Shown: in pieces, positions 44,731 through 54,412 of the stretch
How positions within the stretch are numbered: position 1 is the stretch's first letter
Layout of the letters: the number at the start of each line of letters is the position of its first letter
Assembly: GCA_027886185.1 (NCBI GenBank)
Contig: WOAB01000878.1
Location: forward strand, 5,716,001 to 5,780,000
Source of the DNA: Rheum nobile
Taxonomy: Eukaryota > Streptophyta > Magnoliopsida > Caryophyllales > Polygonaceae
Direction: 5' to 3'
DNA: 64,000 nt
Position numbers and translations under genes: made by a program
Notes under the pieces: model-generated
Told to the model about the DNA's origin: nothing
The model's input: only the letters and a program-made list of their open reading frames with translations
The model's database searches: none

Positions 44731-45072
44731 AATAATATTATTATTACAACATTGAGTTGGTGTCATTGCCTTGTGGTCATTATCCTCTTGACCGCGTCAA
44801 GATTTCTAAAGAAGGATGAGCATTCGATGACCAGGTCGAACATGCTCATCCGCTCTTTTCCTCGCTGCATCACAGAAATACTTGTAATCTACAAATTCCG
44901 AAATTTGAAGATTTCAAGTATTTCTGTGCAGCAGCGAGGAAAAGAGTGGATGAGCATGTTCGACCTGGTCATCGAATGCTCATCCTTCTTTAGAAATCTT
45001 GACGCGGTCAAGAGTATAATGGCTATAAGACAATGACACCAACTCAATGTTGTAATAATAACATTATTCATA
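44731..45072. repeat. Long inverted repeat 2 (arms about 44731-44898 and 44900-45072)
   Basis: Bases 44785-44851 and 44949-45015 are perfect complements over 67 bp; extended to 84 bp there is one mismatch. Its arms are homologous to those of inverted repeat 1 (GAGTTGGTGTCATTGC, TTTCAAGTATTT.TGT, DFKY.C.AARKRV coding sense). The two hairpins form a tandem pair with a unit of about 380 bases (shared ACATTATTCATACA.TTGAAGACTTAT after each). Each arm also contains a 10-bp perfect inverted repeat, GGATGAGCAT/ATGCTCATCC. Confidence 0.92.
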
Positions 45073-45110
45073 CAATTGAAGACTTATCTAATAAAAAACA
45101 TAGTTATAAC

Positions 45111-45449
45111 TTATTTTGTTATATCATAACCCCGATAAAATATCTTCCTCTTTAACTTCCAGTTTGAATCTGAAAGGGTATCGCACAACTTTTTAAGCTC
45201 ATCTCTTTCCCGCACCAAATATCTGATAATCTTGGCAGCATTGTCGTCATATGGTGGATCAACCCACTTAAAGGTACGACAACCTCTCATCTCCCCATCC
45301 CGCTCCATTGGGATATAATCCTTGAATGCGAGGTACCTTTTTTTATAGTGAATGGGCTTGTCGCAAGTGTACAAAATGACCGGGAAATTGCATTGGCACA
45401 TTGAACCCAGAGCCAATGTAGTGTTGGATGTGCTGGACGACGAAGCCAT
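45111..45449 (-). CDS. GRF-type zinc-finger-like small protein in MULE
   Basis: A 112-codon open frame with a Ser/Thr-rich start (MASSSSTSNTTLALGS). CQCNFPVILYTCDKP follows, then KKRYLAFKDYI, RGCRTFKWVDPPYDDNAAKI and a helical tail (IRYLVRERDELKKLCDTLSD). This order (C.C, later C..FKW.D, then a coiled tail) is that of plant GRF zinc-finger proteins, many of them TE-associated. The third metal-binding Cys, normally in the RYL.C position, is Ala, so zinc binding may be impaired. GRF fingers bind single-stranded nucleic acid in some enzymes; function here is unknown. It sits just right of the hairpin pair. Confidence 0.7.
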   Translation of the reverse strand: MASSSSTSNTTLALGSMCQCNFPVILYTCDKPIHYKKRYLAFKDYIPMERDGEMRGCRTFKWVDPPYDDNAAKIIRYLVRERDELKKLCDTLSDSNWKLKRKIFYRGYDITK

Positions 45450-45734
45450 ACTACCCCACGATCTTGATTTCTTGGATTTGAAATAATTTTTTTTTTAATC
45501 GCAATGTATACACCTTGAAAAAATAAATAAAGCCAAAAAAAGATGAATAATGTTACCGAAAATGAAATTTGCTGATCTTAAGGAGGGTTTTTCTTCACCA
45601 CCGAACTTGAATGGCTCCTTGGGTATGGAAGAGATGAATTTGGCTATGGTATTTATAGGCATGCTGGACGACACGAGGTGCAGCCCAAATAACTATTTTG
45701 GGCGGCACATGGTGCAGCCCACACATATGATTTG
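45450..45734. other. MULE spacer with dyad words
   Basis: No gene. It holds the presumed 5' flank of the GRF ORF and two copies of the dyad word at about 45662-45686 and 45700-45722. Confidence 0.55.
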
Positions 45735-45851
45735 TATCACATCTGGACGACACCTGGTGCAGCCCAACCACACTTGTCCTTGTATGGGCGGCACATGCCC
45801 ATATAAGGACAAGTGTGGTTGGGCTGCACCAGGTGCCGTCCAGATGTGATA
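45735..45851. repeat. Inverted repeat 3, 55-bp arms built around the dyad word
   Basis: Arms 45735-45789 and 45797-45851 pair with two mismatches across a 7-base loop (GGCACAT). Each arm carries one GACACCTGGTGCAGCCCA-type word. A transcript of either strand would fold into a miRNA-precursor-sized stem, though with almost no bulges. Confidence 0.9.
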
Positions 45852-46945
45852 TATAACATATGATCATATCCTATAGTTATATAACATATGATTACTATAG
45901 TTATATAACATATGATTATATCCTATAGTTATATAACATATGATTATACCCTATAGTTATATAACATATGATTATATCCTATGGTTATATAACATATGGT
46001 TATATCCTATTTATATCCTATAGTTATATAACATATGATTATATCCTATGGTTACATATGGTTATATCCTATTTATATCCTATAGTTATATAACATATGA
46101 TTATATCATATAGTTATATAACATATGATTATATCCTATGGTTATATAACATATGGTTATATCCTATTTATATCCTATAGTTATATAACATATGATTATA
46201 TCCTATGGTTATATAACATATGGTTATATCCTATTTATATCCTATAGTTATATAACATATGATTATATCATATAGTTATATAACATATGATTATATCCTA
46301 TGGTTACATATGGTTATATCCTATAGTTATATAACATATGATTATATCATATAGTTATATAACATATGATTGTATCCTATGGTTATATAACATATGGTTA
46401 TATCCTATTTATATCTTATAGTTATATAACATATGATTATATCCTATGGTTATATAACATATGGTTATATCCTATTTATATCCTATAGTTATATAACATA
46501 TGATTATATCATATAGTTATATAACATATGATTATATCCTATGGTTATATAACATATGGTTATATCATATTTATATCCTATAGTTATATAACATATGATT
46601 ATATCATATAGTTATATAACATATGATTATATCCTATGGTTATATAACATATGGTTATATCCTATAGTTATATAACATATGATTATATCCTATAGTTATA
46701 ACATATGATTGTATCGTATCGTTATAAAACATATGATTATATCCTATAGTTATATAACATATGATTATACCCTATTTATATCATATAGTTATATAACATA
46801 TGATTATATCCTATAGTAATATAACATATGGTTATATCCTACAATTATATAACATATGGTTATACCCTATTTATATTCTATAGTTATATAACATATGGTT
46901 ATACCCTATTTATATCCTACAGTTATATAACATATGATTGTATCG
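45848..46945. repeat. AT-rich minisatellite, 28-bp basic unit
   Basis: About 1.1 kb made of units like TATATAACATATGATTATAT plus CCTATAGT. Variants include GGTT for GATT and a TTATATCC insertion, which together create higher-order blocks of roughly 90-170 bases. It starts in inverted repeat 3 and ends before the next dyad-word cluster. No coding potential. Confidence 0.93.
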
Positions 46946-47235
46946 TAACCCTATAAAACACCCTCCTAGACGGCACCTAGTGCAACACAAAGGGGTACAC
47001 AAACTCAAGCAACCCATCTCACAGGTACCCTCGTGGACGGCACCTAGTGCAGCCCAAAGGTACCCTTTTGGATGGCACATGTTGCCGCCCAAGTAAACCA
47101 CCCTGGGCTGCACTATGTGCCGCCCAAAACGGTCATATTTTGCCCATTATAAATACACAACAAACTCATCTACTCATTCACACAATTCCCACTCCATAAC
47201 TTCTCACAAACTTCTCGTGTGTTATATTTGTTCTA
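46946..47235. other. MULE spacer and leader of right PB1-like copy
   Basis: Four dyad words lie at about 46971-46992, 47036-47060, 47070-47094 and 47103-47125. CATTATAAATACACAAC at 47146-47162 contains a plausible TATA box (TATAAATA, 47149-47156) about 80 bases before the ATG at 47236. Confidence 0.6.
47149..47156 (+). promoter_or_regulatory. TATA box for right PB1-like ORF
   Basis: TATAAATA, 80 bases upstream of ATG 47236, directly after a cluster of dyad words. Confidence 0.5.
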
Positions 47236-47565
47236 ATGGCGCCTTTGGTTCTCAGAGTTTACCAAAATAGGCGAATCACCTACAATCAAATGATACGCCA
47301 ACGAAGTGGGATGGACATGTTTTCCATGGCTACGAAGGTGGCGAGGTCCTCATGTTGCGTATGAGGGATGTCTCGCCTGGAGAGAGGGGGGTTATCATTA
47401 GGTTACTTGTTCATGGCATTATTTTACAATCCAACAACCGGGGTTCGCCCTGGTCGGATTTTTTACTTTCCACCGGGTGTGAATCCTCCCCGACTCCGTG
47501 AGGTGGTAGATGAGGAACACATAGCTAAAATTATAGCTCTTTACAGAAATGGTGAAGCAATGTAA
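47236..47565 (+). pseudogene. PB1-like small ORF, copy B (frameshifted)
   Basis: The frame starts MAPLVLRVYQNRRITYNQ. In the second frame it continues WDGHVFHGYEGGEVLMLRMR and RGVIIRLLVHGI, then returns to the first frame with RIFYFPPGVNPPRLREVV and DEEHIAKIIAL. Comparison with copy A (VFYYPYSATLPRVLKQVV, AENIAAI) shows they are homologous and that two compensating frameshifts (near 47300 and 47455) interrupt this one. A TGA lies at 47362 in the first frame. Its 3' end overlaps, on the opposite strand, the end of the OTU segment. Confidence 0.65.
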
Positions 47566-50533
47566 TTCAATTTCCTAACAAATGCTTCCACTGTGAACTC
47601 TTCCTCCCCAAGCAGCGTTATGTAGTTGGCTCGATGTGTCTGGAGGTGCTTCGAAATCTCTAACCGGACATCAACGTACTCCTCTTCTCGACGACCTAGT
47701 AAAACGGCAAGGGACGAAACCCGCAATGACCATCGCCTTTGACACTTTGTACACTAGAAATGTATGCGAGCATGAAAAGGTCAATATTCTCATGTCCCCA
47801 ATTGAAGCCGAGATACTTGAGCGACTTGTTTGAAGCCGATTTGGACTTGTTTGAAGCAGATCTGCACTTTCTAGGTTTAGTGGCACTCGCCTTTGCTGTT
47901 GAGACTCCACTGCGAGGTCTTCCGCTAGAAGGACATCCTTTCGATCCTACAAACGATTTTGATCCCACAGAGGACTTCACATTGGTCGTCTCTTTCTCTG
48001 CAGCCGCATCCTCCTCTTCCACTCCCAGCTCCTCATCCATATCCTTCACAATCCTCTTGGTGCCGGTCTTTCTCGCATTCATCCTAGGCCTCCCCTTCTT
48101 GGTCTCACCACGTGGCGGGTCTTCAATCTGGCACGATGTAGGGTCATCAATCTCACGCCACTTTTCCGCCATCTTCTTCAACCTAAATCCATCAACTTTC
48201 CCACAAAATAACTCTTCAAAGAAGTCATGCACCGTGACATTATCCGTTGTGATTGCAACACCATCATCGACATCAAGATCCTTAGCATCCACCCCTTCCC
48301 ATCTGATCTGCTTCCAGAAAATATCAACTTCTTCAGGACCAACGGGTAACCCGTCTCCACATAGACCTTAATTGTGTGTGGGCAAGGCAGTCCTAGTGTA
48401 GACTTCCACCAAAAATCATCACATTTGTCCCCAATTTTTCCCTTCTTTGCTAACACATCTTGGGCATACAACATTCTCAAGCATTTCTCAGAGCACTTTT
48501 CAAGGATGCGCTTGAAGAAGACCTTAACCCACTCAGGGCCATTTACTATCTCCATGGGAAAGGCAGTGCAGTTCTTGGTCATCTCAAATTGGATCTTTCG
48601 ATGCTGATCAACAAACATGTTGTCGATGTGTTGCACAATTATGTCGAAGCCTCCAACGGATGTCTTAATCATGTCCTTAAGCATAGAGTGCTGATCCTCA
48701 ACCCTGAAAATAATACAATCGTTTATGTTTTACTAAATGACTTTTAAAACCCAGTTTGATTGCAAATGTTTGTATGAAAGTTACCTGTTTGATGTTCTTG
48801 TGGCAAAATGGAGAACATTATCGCACCATGCCGCAACTAGCTTTTCCTTATGGAGATTAAACCAAGTTTCCTCGACATATTTCACAGGGCCTTTATTCCA
48901 TATCTCCTTAAAGTGAGCAAGTCGCTCTCCATACTCCTCCTTTGTGTGCGACCTCATTACCCGACGAACACTTCCTGAGAATTTCTTCTCATCAATGTTC
49001 ATTGACTTAGCATATGCCTTCACATTACGGTCTACATGGACCTGACACAAATGATGCCGAACCTTCGGAAACACCTTATTGGCGGCCTTGATCAGGCCTA
49101 GCTCTCGATCAGACATGATGCATACGGGACTTTCGGCCCCCGAACAACCACTTCAATCATGTCAATGCCCATGCATAGTGGCTTGCCGTCTCCCTTTCCA
49201 TGAACGCCAGAGCAATGCAATATGTGAAGTCGGTGCAAGTAAACCCAACAATCTGGAATAGTGGCATACCATACCTATAAATGCAACACAAAAAATACTT
49301 CAAACCCGCCCAAAATACCATTATCTACTCATAATACTAAAACGAGTAAGGTTTACCTGTTGGTTTTGTACGTCGAATCCATGATGACGACATTAGGGAA
49401 CATGCACAACAAATGTCGAGCGTCTGGATGAGAAACAAAGAAGCACGACAATACCTCCTTCCCATCTACCCTCGTTTTAGTAGCGGTGTCCAACAAATAG
49501 CCTTTGTCCTTCAAAAACCCCAATGACCATTGTGTCACATTCAGACTGCCCAGGGATTTCAACCTCTCCTTAGCCCTAACAGTGTACACTTGCCTCCTCG
49601 ATACCGTTGAACCCGTATATTCATTCCTAATCTGTGTAGAAATAACCTTGGGTCTTGCACCCGCCGCAGTATCAATCATCACTTTTCTACGTTGCTCCTT
49701 CGTAAGTCGGGAAGCAAATACATGGCCAATCAAGGTGGTCGAAAGCATATGGTTATGGCATCCTCTAACAATCGATATGGTCCACCCAGGAGCTCTAATA
49801 GCATTTCCTTCCCTAAAAATACCATGCAACAAAAAGGGGCAACCCTTCTTCTTTGACCTAGTTTTATTCACTCGTATCGGGCTGACCTTTTTACCATCGA
49901 CTAACTTATTTTTCTTGTCGGACCTTGGTAACCCGGATCTCTCACAATGAAATATAATCCTTCTAGGCTTTGATGATTTAGTAGTAATCACCATAAAAAG
50001 ACTAAAACCGACCTTTTGCACCCACTCCCTCAATCCCTCCATACTCGGAAATATCTCATTAGTAGTAAAATGGGATGAGAAGTCGATTGCTATAAATTCA
50101 TCATCATTAGAATCACCCTATTTATATACAAAAAATAGTACATTAGATACTAATTAATAATTAAATTTATACAAATTAATATACAAAAATTACGCATTAT
50201 TTCTAAACATTATACATACATAAATCTATGTTATTTCTAGACATTATACATACATGCATATAGTTTATTATGAAAACAGTCAACATTTCAAAGACTTAGT
50301 ATTTATATTTATTATGAAAAAACAATCATTTTATTTCTACATTTATCTAAATAATATATGTACAGTTAATATCTAATCACTTTATACTGTAAAAAATAAA
50401 AAAAAATATTACGTAACTTGAAGTACTGAGGATAAATCGGCGACTGAAAATCAACTTCATCATCTAGAGATGTGGGCGCGCTCGAAGACGACTCCAACAA
50501 CCCCCTCCAACAAGGATCGCTTGACGACGACAT
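47541..50533 (-). pseudogene. MULE transposase with C-terminal OTU protease segment
   Basis: Read on the minus strand from ATG 50533 (MSSSSDPCWRGLLESS). It has an intron of about 290 bases, then a FAR1-like DNA-binding region (EGLREWVQKVGFSLFMV, KKGCPFLLHG, RGCHNHML). The transposase core follows: VIMDSTYKTNRYGMPLFQIV, SDRELGLIKAANKVFP, HHLCQVHVDRNV, EEYGERLAHFKEIW. Next is a SWIM-like LGLPCPHTI and a Ser/Lys-rich linker, then an OTU start, VKGDGHCGFR, continuing after a frameshift near 47720 as SLAVLLGRREEEYVDV and ITLLGEEEFTVEAF. TGA near 49164 and a frameshift near 49120 disrupt the core. The OTU is cut before its usual C-terminal His. Catalytic Asp, Asp and Glu candidates remain visible. 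Confidence 0.85.
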
Positions 50534-50932
50534 ATATATAGCCGGAAAATTACAATGGGTTTGAAGTTTTTTTTTCGTTGTATTTCAATAGTGGTACAAC
50601 TACTATTACATCTCCCATATATATAGCCGACCACATGACCGTTTAGACTAAAACAGGATAATTCTGGGCGGCACTATGTGCACTCCAAATTGACCGTTAA
50701 ATTTCAATCGTACACTCCCTGGGCTGCACCTAGTGCCGTCCAGAAACCGGTTTCAGTGAACCGGTTTTCTGGACGGCAATTTGTGCCGCCCAGAAACCCT
50801 TTTTCCCACAAAAATCCGGTTACGTGCCGTCCACAAATCCGGTTCACTGAACCGGATTTTTAATAAATCATAATTTTATTATAAAAAAAATTGAATCCAT
50901 CTTGGGCGGCACCTAGTTCAACCCAAGAAAAT
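50534..50932. other. MULE right subterminal region with dyad words
   Basis: No gene. Dyad words lie at about 50666-50690, 50719-50742, 50771-50796, 50822-50835 and 50903-50925. A GGTTCACTGAACCGG-type palindrome also occurs at 50755-50768 and 50839-50855. Confidence 0.65.
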
Positions 50933-50962
50933 CAGGATGGAGTGCGAAGTTTAACAAAACGG
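50933..50962 (-). repeat. Right terminal segment of MULE (candidate TIR)
   Basis: The reverse complement matches 4490-4519 at 26 of 30 positions. Confidence 0.6.
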
Positions 50963-51212
50963 AGTGTGCGGTTTTTTCGCCTTTATTTTTTACCCGGTTT
51001 GGGAGAAAAATAACACCATTATGTGACGTGCAGTTACGGCCAGCAAATTTCACAACGGTTACAAAACTTAAAAAAACATTAAACTTAATTAATTGAGATT
51101 TATGTAGATAATAATAAAAAGTTTATTGTAAAAATTATGTCATAATGTCGCTTTCGTATCTTGAAACTATAAATGGTTAAAATTTATCATGTTTGTTTTC
51201 ATATGGTGAAAT
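50963..51212. other. Spacer between MULE and E5
   Basis: AT-rich; no gene. The E5 target duplication GAAAT is at 51208-51212. Confidence 0.6.
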
Positions 51213-52676
51213 TGTCGAATTCCGATTCAACTTCTCGTGAAATTGCTAAGGGTCAACACACCCTTAGTTCGGATTTGTTGATGATTTGTTTATTTGGTGA
51301 CATCCTCAACAACTTCCTAATCATTGGCTTCGCGTAGGATAGGGTCTTTGGCTCCATGCTTCAGTTCTGATGCAGATATTATTCCTTCACACTTCTCCAG
51401 ATCGTATATGATTGTTCTTAAACTTTGACAGTTTCCTCGGACGCCGGAGTCACCTGAAAATGCCCCGGAGATGGCTTCTCCGGGGGCGGGCTCTCCAACG
51501 CCCAAGTCAATTTTTCATACGAAAGACATATATATATATATACATAGGAAGACTAGGATTGATAGATTTACTTATCCATCAAATTACCTTCGCGAAGGAC
51601 AAGGCAAGCTTTTCATAGACAAAAGCAACACCAAAACCCCGACTATCGCACCCAACAGAATTAGAGTATCAATAAACCTCGATCGAGAGGCCAGACGCAA
51701 ACATTTATCAAATCCATTAACAATTCAAAGGAAGGTCAAGAATATTGGAGCTCTTGACATGGTGGTGGCACTTGATGAGTAAACTGATTTTGTTTAATTT
51801 GCTATGGCCATAGTGTTGCAAGCGGGCCCGCAGACTATAATCAAACTAAATTACTACATAAATATGCTATTTTTCCCACTATAAAACAAGCATGTACTAA
51901 AGAGTATAATGTAAATTTGTATATGATCCAAATGGCCTCAGGAAAGATCTACGTAGTCATTTGATCGAGTGTCTATAAAATATGCTATATATTTTAGACA
52001 TCAATACGGGCATTATAGTTTCAAATCTTGCCATTTTAAAACCGATTGAAGATTTATTGTAGGTCGGGCTGAAAATCACCAATCCTAATCCAAAAGTATA
52101 TTGTTCTTAACGCGTCTTGGTCCCCGGCATATAAAAATCTATCTCAGATTCATGAAACAAGAGAAATGAGGGACGATCGAAGGAGGAGGGCGACTTACCG
52201 ACGAGGAGCATGAATGAGAGAAAAGGGGAGGACGCTGGAGTTGCTTCGGACGGTCTGATTCCCCGGATCGGAAGGGACCGAAACGAGTAAGACGAGGGAG
52301 GTCAATGCAACTTGAGCGCACAAGGCGTCGTCGACCTTGCGGGTGAAGCTCCATTAGGGATGATTCTCGTCCCCAAGTCGCGGCCATGGTGTACCGATGA
52401 ACCCTCCATTCCTCTCTCCCAATTCCCTCATGAAGCCCTCTTCCTCTCCTTGCGGTGCGCCTCTCGGAATTGGGGCTCCTCCTTTCCTCCCCCCGTTGCC
52501 TCTCCTGGAATTTTAGAGAGCTCTCTCTCTTTCCTTTCCCAAGTTGCAGCTCCCCGTCCTTGCAAATTGCGGCCACCGAGCTCTCCTTTTCCCACTTTCC
52601 TCTTTCACCCTAAAATTAAGGCCTTGGGCCTCTTCCTTTCTATGGGCCTTTAGCCCAATCAATTCTAGCACCTACA
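51213..52676 (-). repeat. E5 left (3') LTR
   Basis: 1,464 bases. A 100-codon plus-strand frame at 51471-51782 occurs in both LTRs (with indels) and is not considered a gene. A (TA)n tract lies at 51529-51543. Confidence 0.9.
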
Positions 52677-52885
52677 GCCAGCCCCCCAAGCCCTTCGGCT
52701 TCGCGTAGTGAAGGTGAAGGCTTGGTTCACTGATGGTCTCGTAAGGGCTTGCACTCGCTCGGGTGCTTCACAAACCTTTCTTGCGAATTGTCTCATCTTT
52801 TCACTTTATTTTCAAAGAATGACTTTGCCAATTATTGTTTTTTGGTTAGGTTTTTCTCTTAGCCAGATTTACTACTTTAAAGTCT

Positions 52886-53095
52886 GCGAGGGAACTCATC
52901 GAGTGGGTGCGGAGCCCCGAGATATTGTACTCAGAGTTCGCGAGGGAACTCGTCGAGTGGGCGCAGAGCCCCGAGATATTGCACTTAGAGTTCGCGAGGG
53001 AACTCGTCGAGTGGGCGCGGATCCCTGAGATATTGCACTTAGAGTTCGCGAGGGAACTCGTCGAGTGGGCGCGGAGCCCCGAGATATCGCTTTTG
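52886..53095. repeat. 54-bp tandem repeat, four units
   Basis: Units starting GCGAGGGAACTC occur at 52886, 52940, 52994 and 53048, exactly 54 bases apart, with few differences. Since 54 is 18 codons, frames stay open across it on both strands (for example VREGTRRVGAEPRDIALR per unit). Confidence 0.92.
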
Positions 53096-54391
53096 GATTG
53101 CTTTGCACTTTGCTTTTAACCGTTTACTTGTATTTCTTTTATCCTCGCTTTATCATTTTCCTGTTAAGAGTGCAGGCATGAACCTTGTATTAAAGAAAAG
53201 TGCGAGTTTTTCATTGGGGGTATATAGACTTGCGCATAAAGAAACACATGTGTGTGCGTCATAGAAAAGAGACTCGTGAAGGGTGTATGCATTTGTGCGG
53301 AAAAGGACCCCCAATGTGTCGGAGTGAGTGATCCCATAGAGGGTATAAGGGAGAGAGTGATTTTACTAGCTTGTTTGTGTTGCTCAGCTTGCTTTTTCAC
53401 TCTATCTGTCTACTTGCTTCCTCACATTGATCATACACTTGCCTTGCACGCGTATTGGCTAATACTTGCCAAGCCTAATACCGTTAATTATTGTTGGTGT
53501 TGCTACGCGTATTGGCTCGATGTGGCTGAGCACAATATTGTCTGGTATTGCTCTACAACTTGCCTTGCACGGGTATTGGCTAATACTTGCCAAGCCCAAT
53601 ACCGTCAAGTATTGTTGGTGTAGCTACGCGTATTGCTTTCGGGTATTGCTCTTCAGACTTGCTTTCAACACTTGCTTTTAACAATTTCTCTTAACAATTG
53701 CTCTCTCTAAGCCCGTGGAGGGCGTATGGCAGGGAAGCCTTGAGTGAAGGGAGGCCTTTGTGAAGGCCATGAAGGGAAGACCTTCGTGAATGGGACCCTT
53801 CGCAAAGGGGGAAACTTTGCGAAGGGGGGACCTTCGTGAAGGGAATGGACTCAAGCCGGAAGGCCATGAGACATGCCAGGAGTTCTTCGCGAAGGCCCGG
53901 AAGGCCAAGAGCGAAGAACGGGGAGGCCAAGGGCGAAGGCCGGGGAGGCCAAGGGAGAAAGCCGGGGAGGCCTAGGGAGAAAGCCGGGGAGGCCTTCGCA
54001 AAGGAAACTCCGCTAGTTTTTCTCGTGATGTTGCTCAACTTTCCTTAAAGTGCAGCGCCTCTTCCCTTTAGGCCTAATATTGCCTTTCTACTTGTTCTCT
54101 CGTAAAAGGCATAATTGGTGGCGAGCGGAGTGATACCATAGATTGCGTCGGCTTGAGGGACGTACGAGCCCCAACCATTGTAAGTCATCGTGAAGCCTAC
54201 ACGAAAATAAAAGTAAAGCATAGTGAGAGTTACGCGAAGCATAAGTGAAATGGAGTGAAGGTTAACCAAAACCGAAGTGAAGTGTAGTGGATCTTGGTTC
54301 TTTGCTCCTTGCTCCTAATCAAGCTCATCATTGGAAGTTCTCCGTAGGGTGGGCATCTCGGCATGACATGAGCGTTCCTAGTGTGTGAGGA

Positions 54392-54411
54392 AGTCCCCAC
54401 GGTCGGCGCCA
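54392..54411 (-). other. E5 primer binding site
   Basis: TGGCGCCGACCGTGGGGACT on the minus strand, one base inside the LTR; resembles the gypsy-type primer TGGCGCCGTCTGTGGGGA. Confidence 0.75.
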
Positions 54412-54412
54412 G

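Larger units (their letters stand above)
4490..50962. mobile_element. MULE carrying PMD, PB1-like, GRF and OTU-transposase genes, interrupted by E1
   Basis: Bases 4490-4519 and the reverse complement of 50933-50962 match at 26 of 30 positions (shared core TTGTTAAAC, then CGCA and CCATCCTG). Each is followed inward by a copy of the word GGCGGCACCTAG. Between them lie a MAIN-like plant mobile domain gene (plus strand), small PB1-like and GRF zinc-finger ORFs, and a MULE transposase with OTU segment (minus strand). Removing E1 and one duplication copy leaves about 11.5 kb. Plant MULEs are known to capture genes and to carry PMD or protease domains; the exact combination here is read from the sequence. 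Outer boundaries and the expected 9-10 bp duplication were not found, so the terminal segments may be subterminal. Confidence 0.7.
52677..54412 (-). other. E5 internal region: repeats, no coding domains
   Basis: The purine tract GCTTGGGGGGCTGGC (minus strand) is at 52677-52691. A 54-bp tandem repeat occupies 52886-53095. A roughly 125-bp duplicated segment (CTTGCCTTGCACG.GTATTGG) lies at 53431-53640. A GAAGG/GGCC-rich irregular repeat lies at 53720-54000. The primer site is at 54392-54411. Frames through the repeats are long only because units are multiples of three. Confidence 0.8.

Noticed and set aside
44704..45071. Frames of 60-110 codons across inverted repeat 2 as genes
   Set aside because: The frames run across the inversion centre and read the arm in antisense; better seen as hairpin arms.
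45848..46945. CRISPR-like look of the 28-bp repeats
   Set aside because: Repeats are contiguous without unique spacers, AT-rich, inside a plant TE; it is a minisatellite.
51471..51782. 103-codon frame in E5 LTR
   Set aside because: Occurs in both LTRs with indels that change the frame; no recognisable domain.
52896..53119. Multiple frames through the 54-bp repeat as a repetitive protein
   Set aside because: Frames open on both strands only because the period is 54; no start, promoter or domain.
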